Positions 11,045 to 22,700 of a stretch of 52,370 bases of DNA are shown here, one piece after another; the stretch's first letter is position 1, and the number at the start of each line of letters is the position of its first letter. The DNA is from Reclinomonas americana ATCC 50394 (lineage: Eukaryota > Jakobida > Jakobea > Jakobida). The translations under genes and the position numbers were made by a program. The stretch is taken from contig PS015098.1 of assembly GCA_048213135.1 (NCBI GenBank), positions 1-52,370 on the forward strand, read 5' to 3'. The notes under the pieces are model-generated. The model was not told the origin of the DNA. It ran no database searches and worked only from the letters and a program-made list of their open reading frames with translations.

Positions 11045-14000
11045 TCAGTCGTCGCCCCCACCCGCCATTCGCTCCTTGTTCACTGCCGCTTGCTCCAATG
11101 CATCGTCGTAGAGGCTCTGATCAGCAATCGCTAACTTGACGCGAATGCTGTCGGCAAACGACCCGAGACCTGCAAGCAAAACACGCCACTCAGCGACCCA
11201 CCCCAGCAGCTGTCCACTGCGATTGCACGCACCTGCGCACACGTCGGCAAAGTGCACGTGCGCATCAATCGCATCCCACGGCGACGAAAATCCTTGATGC
11301 GGATCGAACTCCTCGTCCTCGTCGTCAAAGTGCATCGACCGATCATCGTCGTCATCATCATCATCCTCTCCGTCGTGAGCAGTGCGCATTCGAGGGGCGC
11401 GTAATTCGTCCAAAGCATCCATCTGCGCAGACGCATTTTCAGTGCCAGCAAACTTCACACATTCCAGTCCCGGCAAACAAACCATCGCCGCGATCCTGTC
11501 TTTTCGCAGTCGCTGGTGCTGCAATGACAGCAGTGAGGGATCCTTTCCACGCCACATGAACGCACACACACACACTCGCTTCGCCTCCCCACTCACTTCG
11601 CCGTCGTCGTCGACGCCACCGCCATCACCATCACCATCACCGTCGTCNNNNNNNNNNNNNNNNNNNNNNNNNNNNNNNNNNNNNNNNNNNNNNNNNNNNN
11701 NNNNNNNNNNNNNNNNNNNNNNNNNNNNNNNNNNNNNNNNNNNNNNNNNNNNNNNNNNNNNNNNNNNNNNNNNNNNNNNNNNNNNNNNNNNNNNNNNNNN
11801 NNNNNNNNNNNNNNNNNNNNNNNNNNNNNNNNNNNNNNNNNNNNNNNNNNNNNNNNNNNNNNNNNNNNNNNNNNNNNNNNNNNNNNNNNNNNNNNNNNNN
11901 NNNNNGTCGTCGTCGTCATCATCATCACCTTCGTCCTCCTCCATCTTGCGGATCTCGTCGCCATCTCCGTCTTCGCTGTTTCCGACACCTGCACACTCAC
12001 GGTCAGCGTTTCCAGAGCGAGCAAGCAGCGGCACAAAAGCACCCGAGAACCGACCATCCGTCGCCTGCCTCAGTCGCGACAACAGCTGCACCACTGCACG
12101 GAGCACCAGCGTTGCGTTGTTGGTCACCACCGCCGGCAGACCCGGTGTGCTCATGATGGAAAAGAGGCTCGCCATGCCCAGACAGCTCATCTTGATGTCG
12201 AACACACTGTGACACAGACTGTGAGCGGGCAAAGCATCGTTGAAAAGGGCGAGTCACGGCACATTTACACACCGTGTCAACAGAGGAATGCATTGAATCC
12301 ATTCCAGCAACGATGCAGTGGGCTCGGGGAGCGACTGAAGCACTTGCAGCGTCATCAGCGGGTTGTAGAAAAAGCATTCGGCGAGCTGGCGAGAAAAATT
12401 GTGAGAGTCTCATTCCCCAGCTCCACACAAACACACACACGCATACACACACCGTATCAATTACTGCCACTCGATGTTGCTTTCGGCCTGACTTCGCCAA
12501 GATCACGTTCTTGTGCACCATACCGACAATCCTCGGCATCGAGTCGTCGATCATGTTGCTGCAGAGGATGCGCTCGATAGTGAGCCTCTCACACGCGCCA
12601 TACAACAGTGCATGCGAGAGAGAGAGAGAGAGAGAGCGAGAAGCGCACCGGCACAAATGCAAAAGAGACTCCACCAGCGGAGCACCAGTGATGGAGCTCG
12701 AATCCGATTCACCGTCACGGAAAATAAAGGCCTGCAAGCCGCCACACGTGAGGCTTCCCACTCTCTTGGCCGCACGCACACATACACGCACACATCATCA
12801 GCACCTTTTCGGCCAGATCGAGAATGAGCTCCACATTGCTCTCGCCGTCTGCGCCACGCACGAACTCCTCAGGCGACAGCGAGATCCAGTTGTCCAGCAT
12901 CGGTGCCATTTCTAACAGAGAATCATCCGTTTTCAAACAAATCCACGCAACACGAGCTGTCCATCACACACGCACCAGTCACATACTGGAAGACGTCATC
13001 GTCGCTGATCGCGCGAGCGATGACTCGACGCATGAGCGCGTTCATGGCAGGCGATGCGTATTTGCCAGCATACAAGAAGGACGCGACAATTTTGCACACG
13101 TCGTCGAAGAGCGCTGCGAGGCGTGCACCTTCAACCAGGGAGCATAGAAGCAATAAAGTGACTCACAGCAAGGGGTACTCACACAAAGGATCAGTATCGT
13201 CGGTGATACAGAACTCGAGAAGCGACATAACACACGGCTCCATCTCGACACCCATGTCCCGTGTCAGAGTGGCCGTCTCCAACATCGTAACCATCGCCTT
13301 TAACAGGGCCATCATCGTATAAGTCTCTTGCGCAACCTCAGTCTTCCCAAGATCTCCCTGCAGCTCCAGAGCGAGAGTACTCTGTAAATTCCGAGTCACA
13401 CGTGAGCATCCCACGTGAAATTACTCCCAGTCCCTCTCCCCTCTCCTCCCCAACATACCAGGCGCACAAACACTCGCGGAGTAGCGGAACCCATACTGCC
13501 TCCGAATTGAACGAGAATGCGTTCCAGGGCAGTGACCAAATTCTCAGTACGGCACTCCATGAGGAGATCGAGCAGTTTCTCGGTGAACTCGGGAATCTGA
13601 TCGCCGATCTCATCGTTGACTGCGCATCGCGAGACGCGACATTAGTGACAGGCGCGAGCGTCGACCACACGAGTGGCAGGGCGCAACTGATGTTCTCGGC
13701 CAGAATCTCACTAATGACGGAGGCAGCCGACGCTTGCAAGGCAATATTCGCAGTGCGAGAGAAGCATGCCGCCACGGCATCAAACACACGGCGCAAGAGG
13801 GAATCGTTGCTCCAGTCCAGCGAAGTGCACTTGTTCACAAACTCCAGCGCCTGTGCGGTGTGCCGCGGTCAGCGCACGTCCAACCTGCATACTATTTCTC
13901 TCTCTCTCCATATCTCCCTCTCCCGACGCAACATCATACACCAAGAAGAGATGGTCCGACGACAGGTCCGGCAGCACGTACGTCAGCAGCAGTGTCTGGA

Positions 14001-15881
14001 ACTGCTTGCCGCCCTTTTTCGTCGACAAACCGAGATCGGCAGCCATGTGCTGCAAGGCAAACATCGCAGCTCCCTTGCGCAGCGGTTCGCGGTTTCTCGC
14101 TGACGCCTTGCTCTCTCTGCACGATCGAATCACAATAAGCACTCACGCCGAGACGACTGACGGCACGGTGATCGAGTCGCACGCAACGACACCAAAATGT
14201 CGGTAAGGAACTTCACCAGCGGGTCTTGCAGTTTCTTCTTCGGTCGAGCAGAGCACAAGGCCACAATCGCGTCACATGCATGCGTACGAACATCTGGCTT
14301 GTCCATGGCTACGCAGACAGTTTGAGACTCGAGGTGACACACAACAGAACCGGTGGATGGATACTCACATTCTTGTTCGCGCAAGAACTGCTTCGGATCC
14401 TCCATCAGCAACCGCATTTGTCTGTCGCTGACAATCAGCAGAGGGAATACTGTCTCTGTCACAAAGCCGAGATAGTCCTGCTCGAGGCCATCCATCAGGC
14501 CCTTCTGACCGGCTCTGCACACTGCCACGTCAGCACAACGCGCGCACACAAGAGGAGAGAGACAACTACGCACGCCACATCAAAGAATTGCAGTGCTCGC
14601 TGCACTATCTTTGCCGGTGTTGGGCGTGTGGAATCACCGCCCGCACGTAATATTTGCAGCAGCGTCTCCGCGATCAACGGCGAGCACTCGGAGCGAAGGC
14701 GCGGCGAGTAGCCAGGGTTGCGTTCGTGGATAGCGAATCTAGGGGAGATATCCATATGAAGAGAGCGTCAGACAACCAGCATGGCTCGCGTGGACGACCA
14801 CAGTGCGCCACTGCGCGCACCTCGTGTACAACGAGAGAACAATGTGTGCCGCAGTGTTCTTGAGCTTCCACACAATGTGCGATGCACAGTCGTCGACCGT
14901 CGTGCCTGGTGGGTGCACAGGCGGCGTCAGTTGCACGAGCCGACAGAGCAGCGAAACGAGAGATGCCAGTGCGTCAAAGTCGGCCACAAACTGCGCTGGC
15001 ATGTGTATCTGCGTGCGTCAAAAAAAAAAAACAGAGTCAGTGCGGGCGGAGTGGAAAAGTGTACGCAGCTCGCACGCACGAATACCTTGGTCATGTAGAG
15101 CAGAATCTTGAGAATGCGCCACGCCTTTTGTGCATTCGCCTCTGTCGCATCGGCCAGCGTCGGCGTATACTCTGTGTACCCACTTGTGAGTAATGCAGGC
15201 AACGAGTGCGCGCAGTGGCAATGTGCACATATTCACCTCGACCACTCAGCTCGCCAATCACCTGCTCGGCCAGAGTGCCGAGGGTGGCGCAGAAAAACTC
15301 GAGCGACTCGTCACGGAAGGTGTCCATGGGGTTGCCGCGCTCGTCTTCGTATCGCCGCAGACTGAAGAGAGACTGAGCGGACCAGCAAGCAGGCGAGAAT
15401 ACTGCCAGCAACACTCACCAGTACATCTTGCAAAAGGCCTTGGCCAGCTCCAATCCCGTAAGCATGCGCTCCTCGTCGCCAAGCAATCGGGAAACCGTGC
15501 TGGTCAACGACGGCAGCCGGCCTTGCCGCTCGTACATCATGATGCAGCCGAGCAGCTTGGCATGGATCGGCGGAGTAAACGCAGAAGCCACAAATGTTTC
15601 CAGCACGACTTCAGCGAACTGCGCGTCTTGCTGCACGTCCTCATGCATTCCTCCCCCACTGTGCGTGCAGAGTTTGTGAGGGAATTTTTCCGAACACTGA
15701 CAATGACTCTCCTGCAGCTGCGTACACAACTTCATTCGTGAGCGATGATGCAACCAGGTGGCGGCTGCAAGTTGCACATTGTGTGGCTGTGTGGCATCGG
15801 TGGCAATCCCCAGCAATGCCAGGCGGGCAGTCAGAGGTCCACTGACCTCCATACCCGGCTGGGAGAGAGCAGACATTCAGC

Positions 15882-15931
<50 letters not shown>

Positions 15932-16095
15932 TTCACACACGTATTTACTCTCTCACACACGCGTGTGTGTCTCACCTGTCGCATGATTGTCACTCGCACC
16001 GCCTGCGCCTCTTGTTCGTTGCCTGCGCTCTCTGCGGCCACCTGCGCCTGCAACAAGCGGAGGATCTCATCGTGTGTCGCCACCGCCGATGCCAT
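11045..16095 (-). CDS. Importin-7/8-like karyopherin, copy 2, complete order
   Basis: The gene starts at ATG 16095 (exon 1, 15976-16095, MASAVATHDEILRLLQAQ) and ends at the stop 11045. More than a dozen exons can be read. In order they give the importin-beta N-terminal helices (LAAATWL near 15770), HAKLLGCIM, GLELAKAFCKMY, a block with RGNPMDTFRDESLEFF, KAWRILKILLYMTK, QFVADFDALASLV, MDGLEQDYLGFVTETVFPLL followed by MEDPKQFL, ARPKKKLQDPLVKFLTDIL, HLFLVYDVA, an acidic Asp-rich segment interrupted by gap 11648-11905, and a helical C-terminus. This order is characteristic of importin-7/8 karyopherins, which import ribosomal proteins, histones and other cargo in a RanGTP-dependent way. The intron 14117-14187 uses a GTTGCG donor. 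The frame looks open throughout, so this is the better candidate for the working copy. Confidence 0.85.
15882..15928. repeat. (CA)n microsatellite in importin copy 2 intron 1
   Basis: CA run between exon 1 and exon 2, equivalent to the GT runs at 6137 and 8814 in unit 1. Confidence 0.95.
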
Positions 16096-16518
16096 TGTGT
16101 GTGTATACGATGAGATGTAATGAGACACACAGGTCGGTGTCCAGATCTGCCCGGACACACCGCGACGGAGCGATTGCATTGTTTTTTTCGTGTACACGCG
16201 CGACGAAGGATCGATCGAGCAAGCGACGCGTGGGGCAGAGTGAATGCAAGTGTTTTGCTGCTGTGGCAGCTTTCTGGGCAAAGAAATCGATTCATCTTCC
16301 CAATACACACACACAACTACGCATAATTCCCAATCACTCCCTTCTCAGTTCGTCTCTTCTTCTGCTCTCTCTCTCTCACCCACACAATACCAATCGCTGC
16401 TCTACTTGTCCTCACTGTCGCTCGGTTCCGGCGATTCTGCTCTTCTTGACGAAAACAGCTTGTACACCGCAAATCCTGCGCGCCACACACGAATGAGCAC
16501 GCGATATATAGTGCAGTA

Positions 16519-18087
16519 TTAGCTGCAAGCAGCAAGCAGCAGAAGCAACGCACCTGCCGCCAAAACACCGAGACCCGCTGCTCCATACACTACCCACTTG
16601 TTGCGCAACACCGACGAGACGCCGTCCGCGCTGTCGGCCGTCTGCGCCTCGCTCGCTGCTGCCGCCTTCGGCACACTGGCAACGGCACCAGCTGCCGCAG
16701 GCGCAGTGGCCGACTTGTGTCCCTTGCCCTTCTTCTTCGTGCTGCTGGCCACCGCCGGCGCCTCCGGAGCCTTGACTGGTTCTGGCACTGCTGCGGCCAC
16801 AGCGGCGACTTGAACTGGCGCTGGAGCCGCGACAGGTGCGGAAATGGGAGCAGGTGAAGAGGAGACCGGTGCTGCTGCCTTGCTTGCCGCCGCCGAGGAC
16901 GACGACGACGATTTCTTCGNNNNNNNNNNNNNNNNNNNNNNNNNNNNNNNNNNNNNNNNNNNNNNNNNNNNNNNNNNNNNNNNNNNNNNNNNNNNNNNNN
17001 NNNNNNNNNNNNNNNNNNNNNNNNNNNNNNNNNNNNNNNNNNNNNNNNNNNNNNNNNNNNNNNNNNNNNNNNNNNNNNNNNNNNNNNNNNNNNNNNNNNN
17101 NNNNNNNNNNNNNNNNNNNNNNNNNNNNNNNNNNNNNNNNNNNNNNNNNNNNNNNNNNNNNNNNNNNNNNNNNNNNNNNNNNNNNNNNNNNNNNNNNNNN
17201 NNNNNNNNNNNNNNNNNNNNNNNNNNNNNNNNNNNNNNNNNNNNNNNNNNNNNNNNNNNNNNNNNNNNNNNNNNNNNNNNCGTGGTGGTGGCGGCCGCGG
17301 TGGCCGCTGGCGCAGGAGTCGCCTTGGCCGGTCGGGACGGCACTGGTGCCACCACCGCGGGAGCGGCAGCAGAAGCAGCAGCAGCAGTCGTCGTTGTTGT
17401 CGTGTGTGCCGCCGTCTTGAACGATGGCTTGGAGCTGACGGTTCTTGTCGTCGTTGATTCGGATTCGGCAGCGACAACAGAGAGAGTGGGAGCAGCGGCA
17501 GCAGCAGTCCGTGGTGGCGAAACTGTGCGTGCGGCGGGAGGAGCCGGGGCCGGAGCCGCAGCAGCCTTGGCAGTGACCACCGCCGCAGCAGCGTACGACG
17601 CCTTGGACGCCGAGGCGGATGAGGACGACGACGTTGGCGCCACACCCTTCGAGCCCGGCAACGGTGGATCGGCGGCATTGGAGAACACCGGTGCCGCCTG
17701 CTGCTGCGCCTGCCCAGAGGGTGGCGGCGGCGATGTGGCATTGGCGCGCTTCGACATGGGCTGGAACGCCGGTGCCGACACCACCAACGACGGCGACAGT
17801 GGCGTGGTGCGCACCGACGGCTTGTTGGCGGCGGAGAACGCACCTCCACTGCTGCTGCTCATCATCATCAGGCTGCTGTTCGCACTGCCACCATTGGCAA
17901 ACTGATCGTGATCATCAAGTGAGCCAATCGACGATGCCGTGGTCGACAGATCCAACGAGATGTTGGTGGAGCTCCCGAGAGGCGCAAACGACAACATCCC
18001 ATCATCCACAGCCATGCGCTGCTGCTGATGCTGTTGTCTCTCCTCGCGCGACACGGTGTTGCGTTTCTTCCGATCGGCTTTCTGCAT
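16519..18087 (-). CDS. Ala/Ser/Pro/Thr-rich protein with C-terminal membrane anchor
   Basis: A single long frame runs from MQKADRKKRNTVSREE (ATG 18087) to the stop at 16519, interrupted by gap 16920-17280. The first 30 residues are basic and Gln-rich. The body is low-complexity with many Ala, Ser, Thr and Pro runs, and a Lys-rich patch (STKKKGKGHK) lies near the end. The last 22 or so residues form one hydrophobic segment (YGAAGLGVLAAGALLLLLA) with only a few residues after it, the arrangement of a tail-anchored protein inserted into ER or mitochondrial outer membrane with its bulk in the cytosol. I chose the ATG at 18087 because the sequence above it is a CA-rich microsatellite. I see no domain such as MSP or SNARE, so no family is assigned. 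A 3' remnant of this gene ends duplication unit 1. Confidence 0.6.
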   Translation of the reverse strand: MQKADRKKRNTVSREERQQHQQQRMAVDDGMLSFAPLGSSTNISLDLSTTASSIGSLDDHDQFANGGSANSSLMMMSSSSGGAFSAANKPSVRTTPLSPSLVVSAPAFQPMSKRANATSPPPPSGQAQQQAAPVFSNAADPPLPGSKGVAPTSSSSSASASKASYAAAAVVTAKAAAAPAPAPPAARTVSPPRTAAAAAPTLSVVAAESESTTTRTVSSKPSFKTAAHTTTTTTAAAASAAAPAVVAPVPSRPAKATPAPAATAAATTTXXXXXXXXXXXXXXXXXXXXXXXXXXXXXXXXXXXXXXXXXXXXXXXXXXXXXXXXXXXXXXXXXXXXXXXXXXXXXXXXXXXXXXXXXXXXXXXXXXXXXXXXXXXXXXXXXXXXXXXXXKKSSSSSSAAASKAAAPVSSSPAPISAPVAAPAPVQVAAVAAAVPEPVKAPEAPAVASSTKKKGKGHKSATAPAAAGAVASVPKAAAASEAQTADSADGVSSVLRNKWVVYGAAGLGVLAAGALLLLLAACS

Positions 18088-18165
18088 CGCAGTCGCCGAG
18101 TGAGCGAGTGGCACACACACACGCACACACTCTTTCTCCTTTCATNNNNNNNNNNNNNNNNNNNN

Positions 18166-19021
18166 AGATCGAAAATGAGCACATTGTGCTCACCCTGCAT
18201 CGACTTCTGCTTGTCGAGGCCGTACGCAATGGCGGCGGCCGTCGGCTCGTTGATGATGCGCAGCACGTCGAGGCCGGCAATCTGCCCAGCGTCCTTGGTG
18301 GCCGTGCGCTGCGAGTCGTTGAAGTAGGCCGGCACTGTGACCACGGCCTTGGTGACCTTCTTGCCGAGGTACGACTCGGCCGTCTCCTTCATCTTGACGA
18401 GCACCATGGCCGAGATCTCCTCGGCCGCGAATTGCTTGGTCTCGTTCTGGTACATGACCTCAATCATGGGCTTGTCGTTCGGGCCCTGCACGACGGTGAA
18501 CGGCCACAGCGCCTTGTCGGCCTGCACCGTCGCGTCGCTGAACTTGCGGCCAATCAGGCGCTTGGCGTCGAAGACTGTAAAGAGGGGCAAGATATAAATA
18601 ACCACGGACAACAAATAAAGAAAAGGGAAGGTGATGACGTACCCGTGTTGAGCGGGTTCATGGCAGCGTGGTTCTTCGCCGCGTCGCCGATGAGGCGCTC
18701 AGACTCCGTGAAGCTGCGCGTGGGTGGAGCGAGTGAGATTCGGTGACGACGACATGTGCAGAAGTGAGGACATGTGCACATGTGCACACGTCATCGACCA
18801 ACACAAACAAACCTCACATACGACGGAGTGGTGCGGTTGCCCTGGTCGTTGGCGATGATGCTGACCTGGTTGTTCTCCTGCGGACAACAAAGAGAAAGTG
18901 TCAGAGAGTGGGGGTTGTGGATGACGACATGCTCCCACTTTCGTCGACAACTCACCCACACGCCGACACAGCTGTAGGTCGTGCCGAGATCGATGCCGAT
19001 GGCTCCCTGGTACACCGCCAT
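18166..19021 (-). CDS. Hsp70 chaperone, N-terminal part only (cut by gap)
   Basis: The gene encodes the ATPase domain of a cytosolic Hsp70, an ATP-dependent folding chaperone. Exon 1 (ATG 19021) has the signature [14 protein letters not shown]; exon 2 reads [20 protein letters not shown]; exon 3 has [16 protein letters not shown]; exon 4 (about 18573 down) carries [32 protein letters not shown] and [17 protein letters not shown], ending LIFD at the gap. Donors are GTGAGT, GTTTGT and GTACGT, and all junctions keep the frame. The family is usually near 640 residues; only about 215 are present here. The next sequence across a 20-base gap is the tail-anchored gene, so roughly 1.3 kb of coding sequence is missing, or the gene is truly truncated. 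Confidence 0.93.
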
Positions 19022-19325
19022 TTCTTGTAGGTTGGTGGTTAAAAAAAAAGTAGTCTGTGGGAGGGCGCGAAAGGCAGTTAGATTTTTTGTTGGGGGAAGG
19101 AGGAGTAGAGAGAGAGGGAGGATGGGGGGAGAGGGGGGACGCAACTGGATTAGGGGGTTAACAAAAGATTAGCGGGGGCCGACGGTCAGCTCTCCGACGA
19201 TAGAAAAATTAATTGTGGATCGGAGTGGACTGTAAATGGACCGAGTTGGCATACGGCAGTTTCCGGCAGTTTTTGCTCGAATTCGATGACAACTTCGGAG
19301 AGACCGGATGTGCAGATATATTTGC

Positions 19326-19668
19326 TCAACTAAATGCATGTGTATGTGCCAGTTCGCGTCCGGCCGACTGCGTGAGCCACATGGCCAGCGAGGGAGGCAT
19401 GCGGCGGCGGGCAGCGGCGGCCGCGCGTGCTGACGCGGGGAGCAGTCGGCGGGTGTCAAAGTCGCGGAAGCCGACGCTCATGGCGCCAATGTCGGCGTCG
19501 TGCTGGAGGCTGCACAGAGGGGAAGGGGAATGTGAGGGGAAGAAGGGAGGAAGGAGGGGAAAGGGGGGAGTGAGAGGGGAAGGACGAGAGGTGGACAGCT
19601 GCTATGTCACATCTTCTTGACACAATGTATTGCAGAGCAAGGAGGAGGAGGAGGAGGAGGAGGAGAGA

Positions 19669-19700
<32 letters not shown>

Positions 19701-22700
19701 ACAGAGAGAAAGAGAGTACTTTTTCACAACAAAATAGTGTCGATGGGGACGAAGAGAGTTAGCACAGGAAAGGTGGACAGCTGTCGTGCTCCGTGTCCCT
19801 GTTCTTCTGCAGCACAGTGTCAAAGATAGAGTGGCGAAACGACAAGATCGTTTCCGAGAGAGACGATGGACGACAGAGTGAGGAAGGACGAGAACGAGAA
19901 AAGAGAGAGAGGTGAACAGCTGTTGTGTCACTCAGTACGATAGCTCTTGCTTCTGCTGACGACATGGTTGACTTCTGAACAAGAAAAGAGAGGATAATTG
20001 TGGTTATCGTGCGCACCTGTGAACACCGCAGCTCATCTTCTTGTCCGTGATAGAGAAAAGGAGAGACAACTAGTACTGTATGCATCTGCAACTGTGTTTT
20101 GCGTGTCGCATCACTTCAGTGAATTGGTCAGAGATAGTGCACGAGAGACAACTGCATGCATGTGTGACGAACGCCTCGGTTGTCTTGCACACAGTGAGAG
20201 ATGGCACCATCGCTCATGGAAGCGAGGAAACAAGTGTGCTGTGCATTTCTGCTCCCTCCCTCCCTCCCTCTCCCCGTCCCCCCCCCCCACGCAACAATTG
20301 CAGTGGATTCGGCTTGGCCTCACGACTCTGCAACCAGTCGCGACTGACCTGCTTGGCCACCTGTCGCGGCACCAGCACGCCTTGCTCCGGAGTAATGGAC
20401 GTGGTGGCCGCCGCCGTCATCACCGCCTCTTCGTCGACGTGTCGCCGTCGACCGGCCAGTAACGAGATCTCCTCGGGCTTGGGCTCGCGATCCACGCGCG
20501 TCAAACCGTCAAAAGTGCGCTCGTCAGGCCTCTTGTCGAGCACCAGTCGCGCCACCGCCGCCTCCAGTCGCTGCTCGCGCCACGCTTCGTCGGTGCGTCG
20601 GTCGAGCTCCTCGCGCACCAGCTGCGTGACGCGCTGCACCTCGTCGTCGGACAGCACATCGCTGTCTCTCCGCTTCTTCTCCTGCAACAACGACAACTCG
20701 TATTCGCTGCGCGCCGCCGCCTTTTTCGCCACTTTCGACGACAGCAGGCCGCGACTTGCATCCGACTGGATAGTCGTTGTGGTCGTCGTCGAAGCACTTG
20801 CCAGCAGTGCGCGTGGTCTCTCGGGGTTGCCCGTGGCCGCCACGCCCGGTCCAGCATCTGCGGTGGTGATCCACGTGAGTGAACAAGCACGCCGTCGGCC
20901 GTCAGCAACACATGGCACGCAACTCTCCTTCCCCATGGATGGCTTCTTGTTCGCCTCGGTCGGCGCCACGCGCTGCGGCTGGGGAATGCGCACTGGCTTG
21001 CGCCGTCGGACGGGCGGTCCGGTGCGATTGGCGGCACTGTCTGGATTGACAGTCATGGTGCGTGTCAGCGGCTGTGGTGGCGGTCGTGGTGCCGGTGTTG
21101 GTGAAGGCGGTCGCCGTGGCGCCAGTTCGTCGCTTCCGCCGTCCTCGTCGTCACCTCTGCCGGCAATCGTGACACGACGGCGGGCGGCAGGGGGTTGTGA
21201 CGATGGTGGAGGTGGAGGTGGTGGTGGCGGGGGCTGTGGCCGAATGGCAGTCATCTGCGAACGAGCAAGGAGGTGAGAGGAAATGCTGCAAGGAGAGGGT
21301 AAGCGAGAGGAAAAGGCCAGCGCACCACTGGCGGACGCCTTGGCACGAGTGAATCGTCGTCGTCGTCGTCGTCGCCATCACTGTCGCTCATGACTCCGCG
21401 GGCTCGGTAGCGTTGTCGACTTGGTCCTGCAATGTACGCAGTGAGAGGCCATCCTCACTAAGACCATGTGAGTGCATGACACGCAACTCGATGCGCGATA
21501 ATCGTCGTCAACATCATCGTCCAGCGTCTCAGCAATGAGATCGTCAAACGCGTCAATGTCCGGCGTCGCCGCGATGCGTCGTGTAATGGCGTCAATGGTC
21601 GCCACCGAGTCGGCAGGTGCGCGAGCAGGCGAATAGTGACGGGGAACGGCGGGCTTGGGCGTGTGACCGATTTGCGACGAAAGCAGGTTGAACACGGCCG
21701 ACTCGCTGTCGACTCGCACCGCCGGCTGCGGCACAGCGCCGTCGGTGAGATATGTGTCGACCCACTCGTCAGGTGGGAACACGTAGGCACTGCCGTCGTC
21801 GCAAATGCACGCGACACCGGCGCGACCATCTGGAGTGCCAGGATGAGTGACATAAAGAGAGAGAGATGGAGTGGTGAGAAAGAATAAACGAACCAGCGAG
21901 CTGCACAATCGCACAGTAAACGATGGGCGCGTCAAACTGGCGCACCATCAGTCGTGTCCACTCGCGAGTCTAGTACACAAGTGTCAGATGCGCGTGGCGA
22001 TGACCCAAATCAAGCGTCAACAATAACGCACCTCCATGACCGACAGCGAGCGGTCGGCAGACGCAATCACGCAGATGCCGTGACGCAGGGAGGCGTCGCA
22101 GCAACAGATGGTGCTGTGATGCAGAGCCTCCAGGAAGGCCATGAGTCGAGCGTCGGAGGTGTCGTACACGTACACTGAGCCCTGATTGTTGCCGCACATC
22201 AACAGGCCCGGCACCAGCGACTGTTCAAGCAAAGCATGCTAATGAGAGTGGCGGTGAGACAGACACTCTCTTCATCCTCACACACCTTTGGTCCGTCGTC
22301 ATCCACGTCCGCATTCGCCTCGGCCGGCAACGGGCAAAAGTACATGTGTGTGAAGGGGAAGGACTCCACCAGCAGCGATCGGAGGCGGCTGCCGTCAGCG
22401 GCATTCCACCTATTCACCACACACATGAGAATCACTTATTCCAATCGCTTGCACTCCACAGTGCGACGCAACACATGAATGGCGGAATCGCTGCCGGCGG
22501 TGACGAGTTGCACGCGGTCGTCACCATCGTGCTCCGACACCACAAATGCCACCGACGATACGGTGCCCTGATGTGCCCCAGCCAGCAACGCACCCCGCTC
22601 GTAGTGCAACTGCATGATGCTGGGGTGAAAGTACGAGGTGATGGTGGTCACGCGCTCCGTGCGCAGCCGCCACAACTGCACATTGCCTTGCGCGTCGGCC

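Larger units (their letters stand above)
10376..16590. repeat. Tandem segmental duplication, unit 2
   Basis: Second unit of the duplication described for 2515-10215. It starts at GGAAGCACTGTGTAC and runs into the intact tail-anchored gene. The gap 11648-11905 lies in the Asp-codon repeat of the importin acidic region. Confidence 0.9.

Noticed and set aside
19022-19325. Heat-shock elements upstream of Hsp70
   Set aside because: GAA/TTC triplets are present but not in the alternating five-base spacing needed.
21380-21430. Overlapping stop and start (TCATGAGC) suggesting two overlapping genes
   Set aside because: A GTTGCG donor at 21487 joins the two parts in one phase-consistent frame, matching the pattern in other genes; kept only as an alternative.
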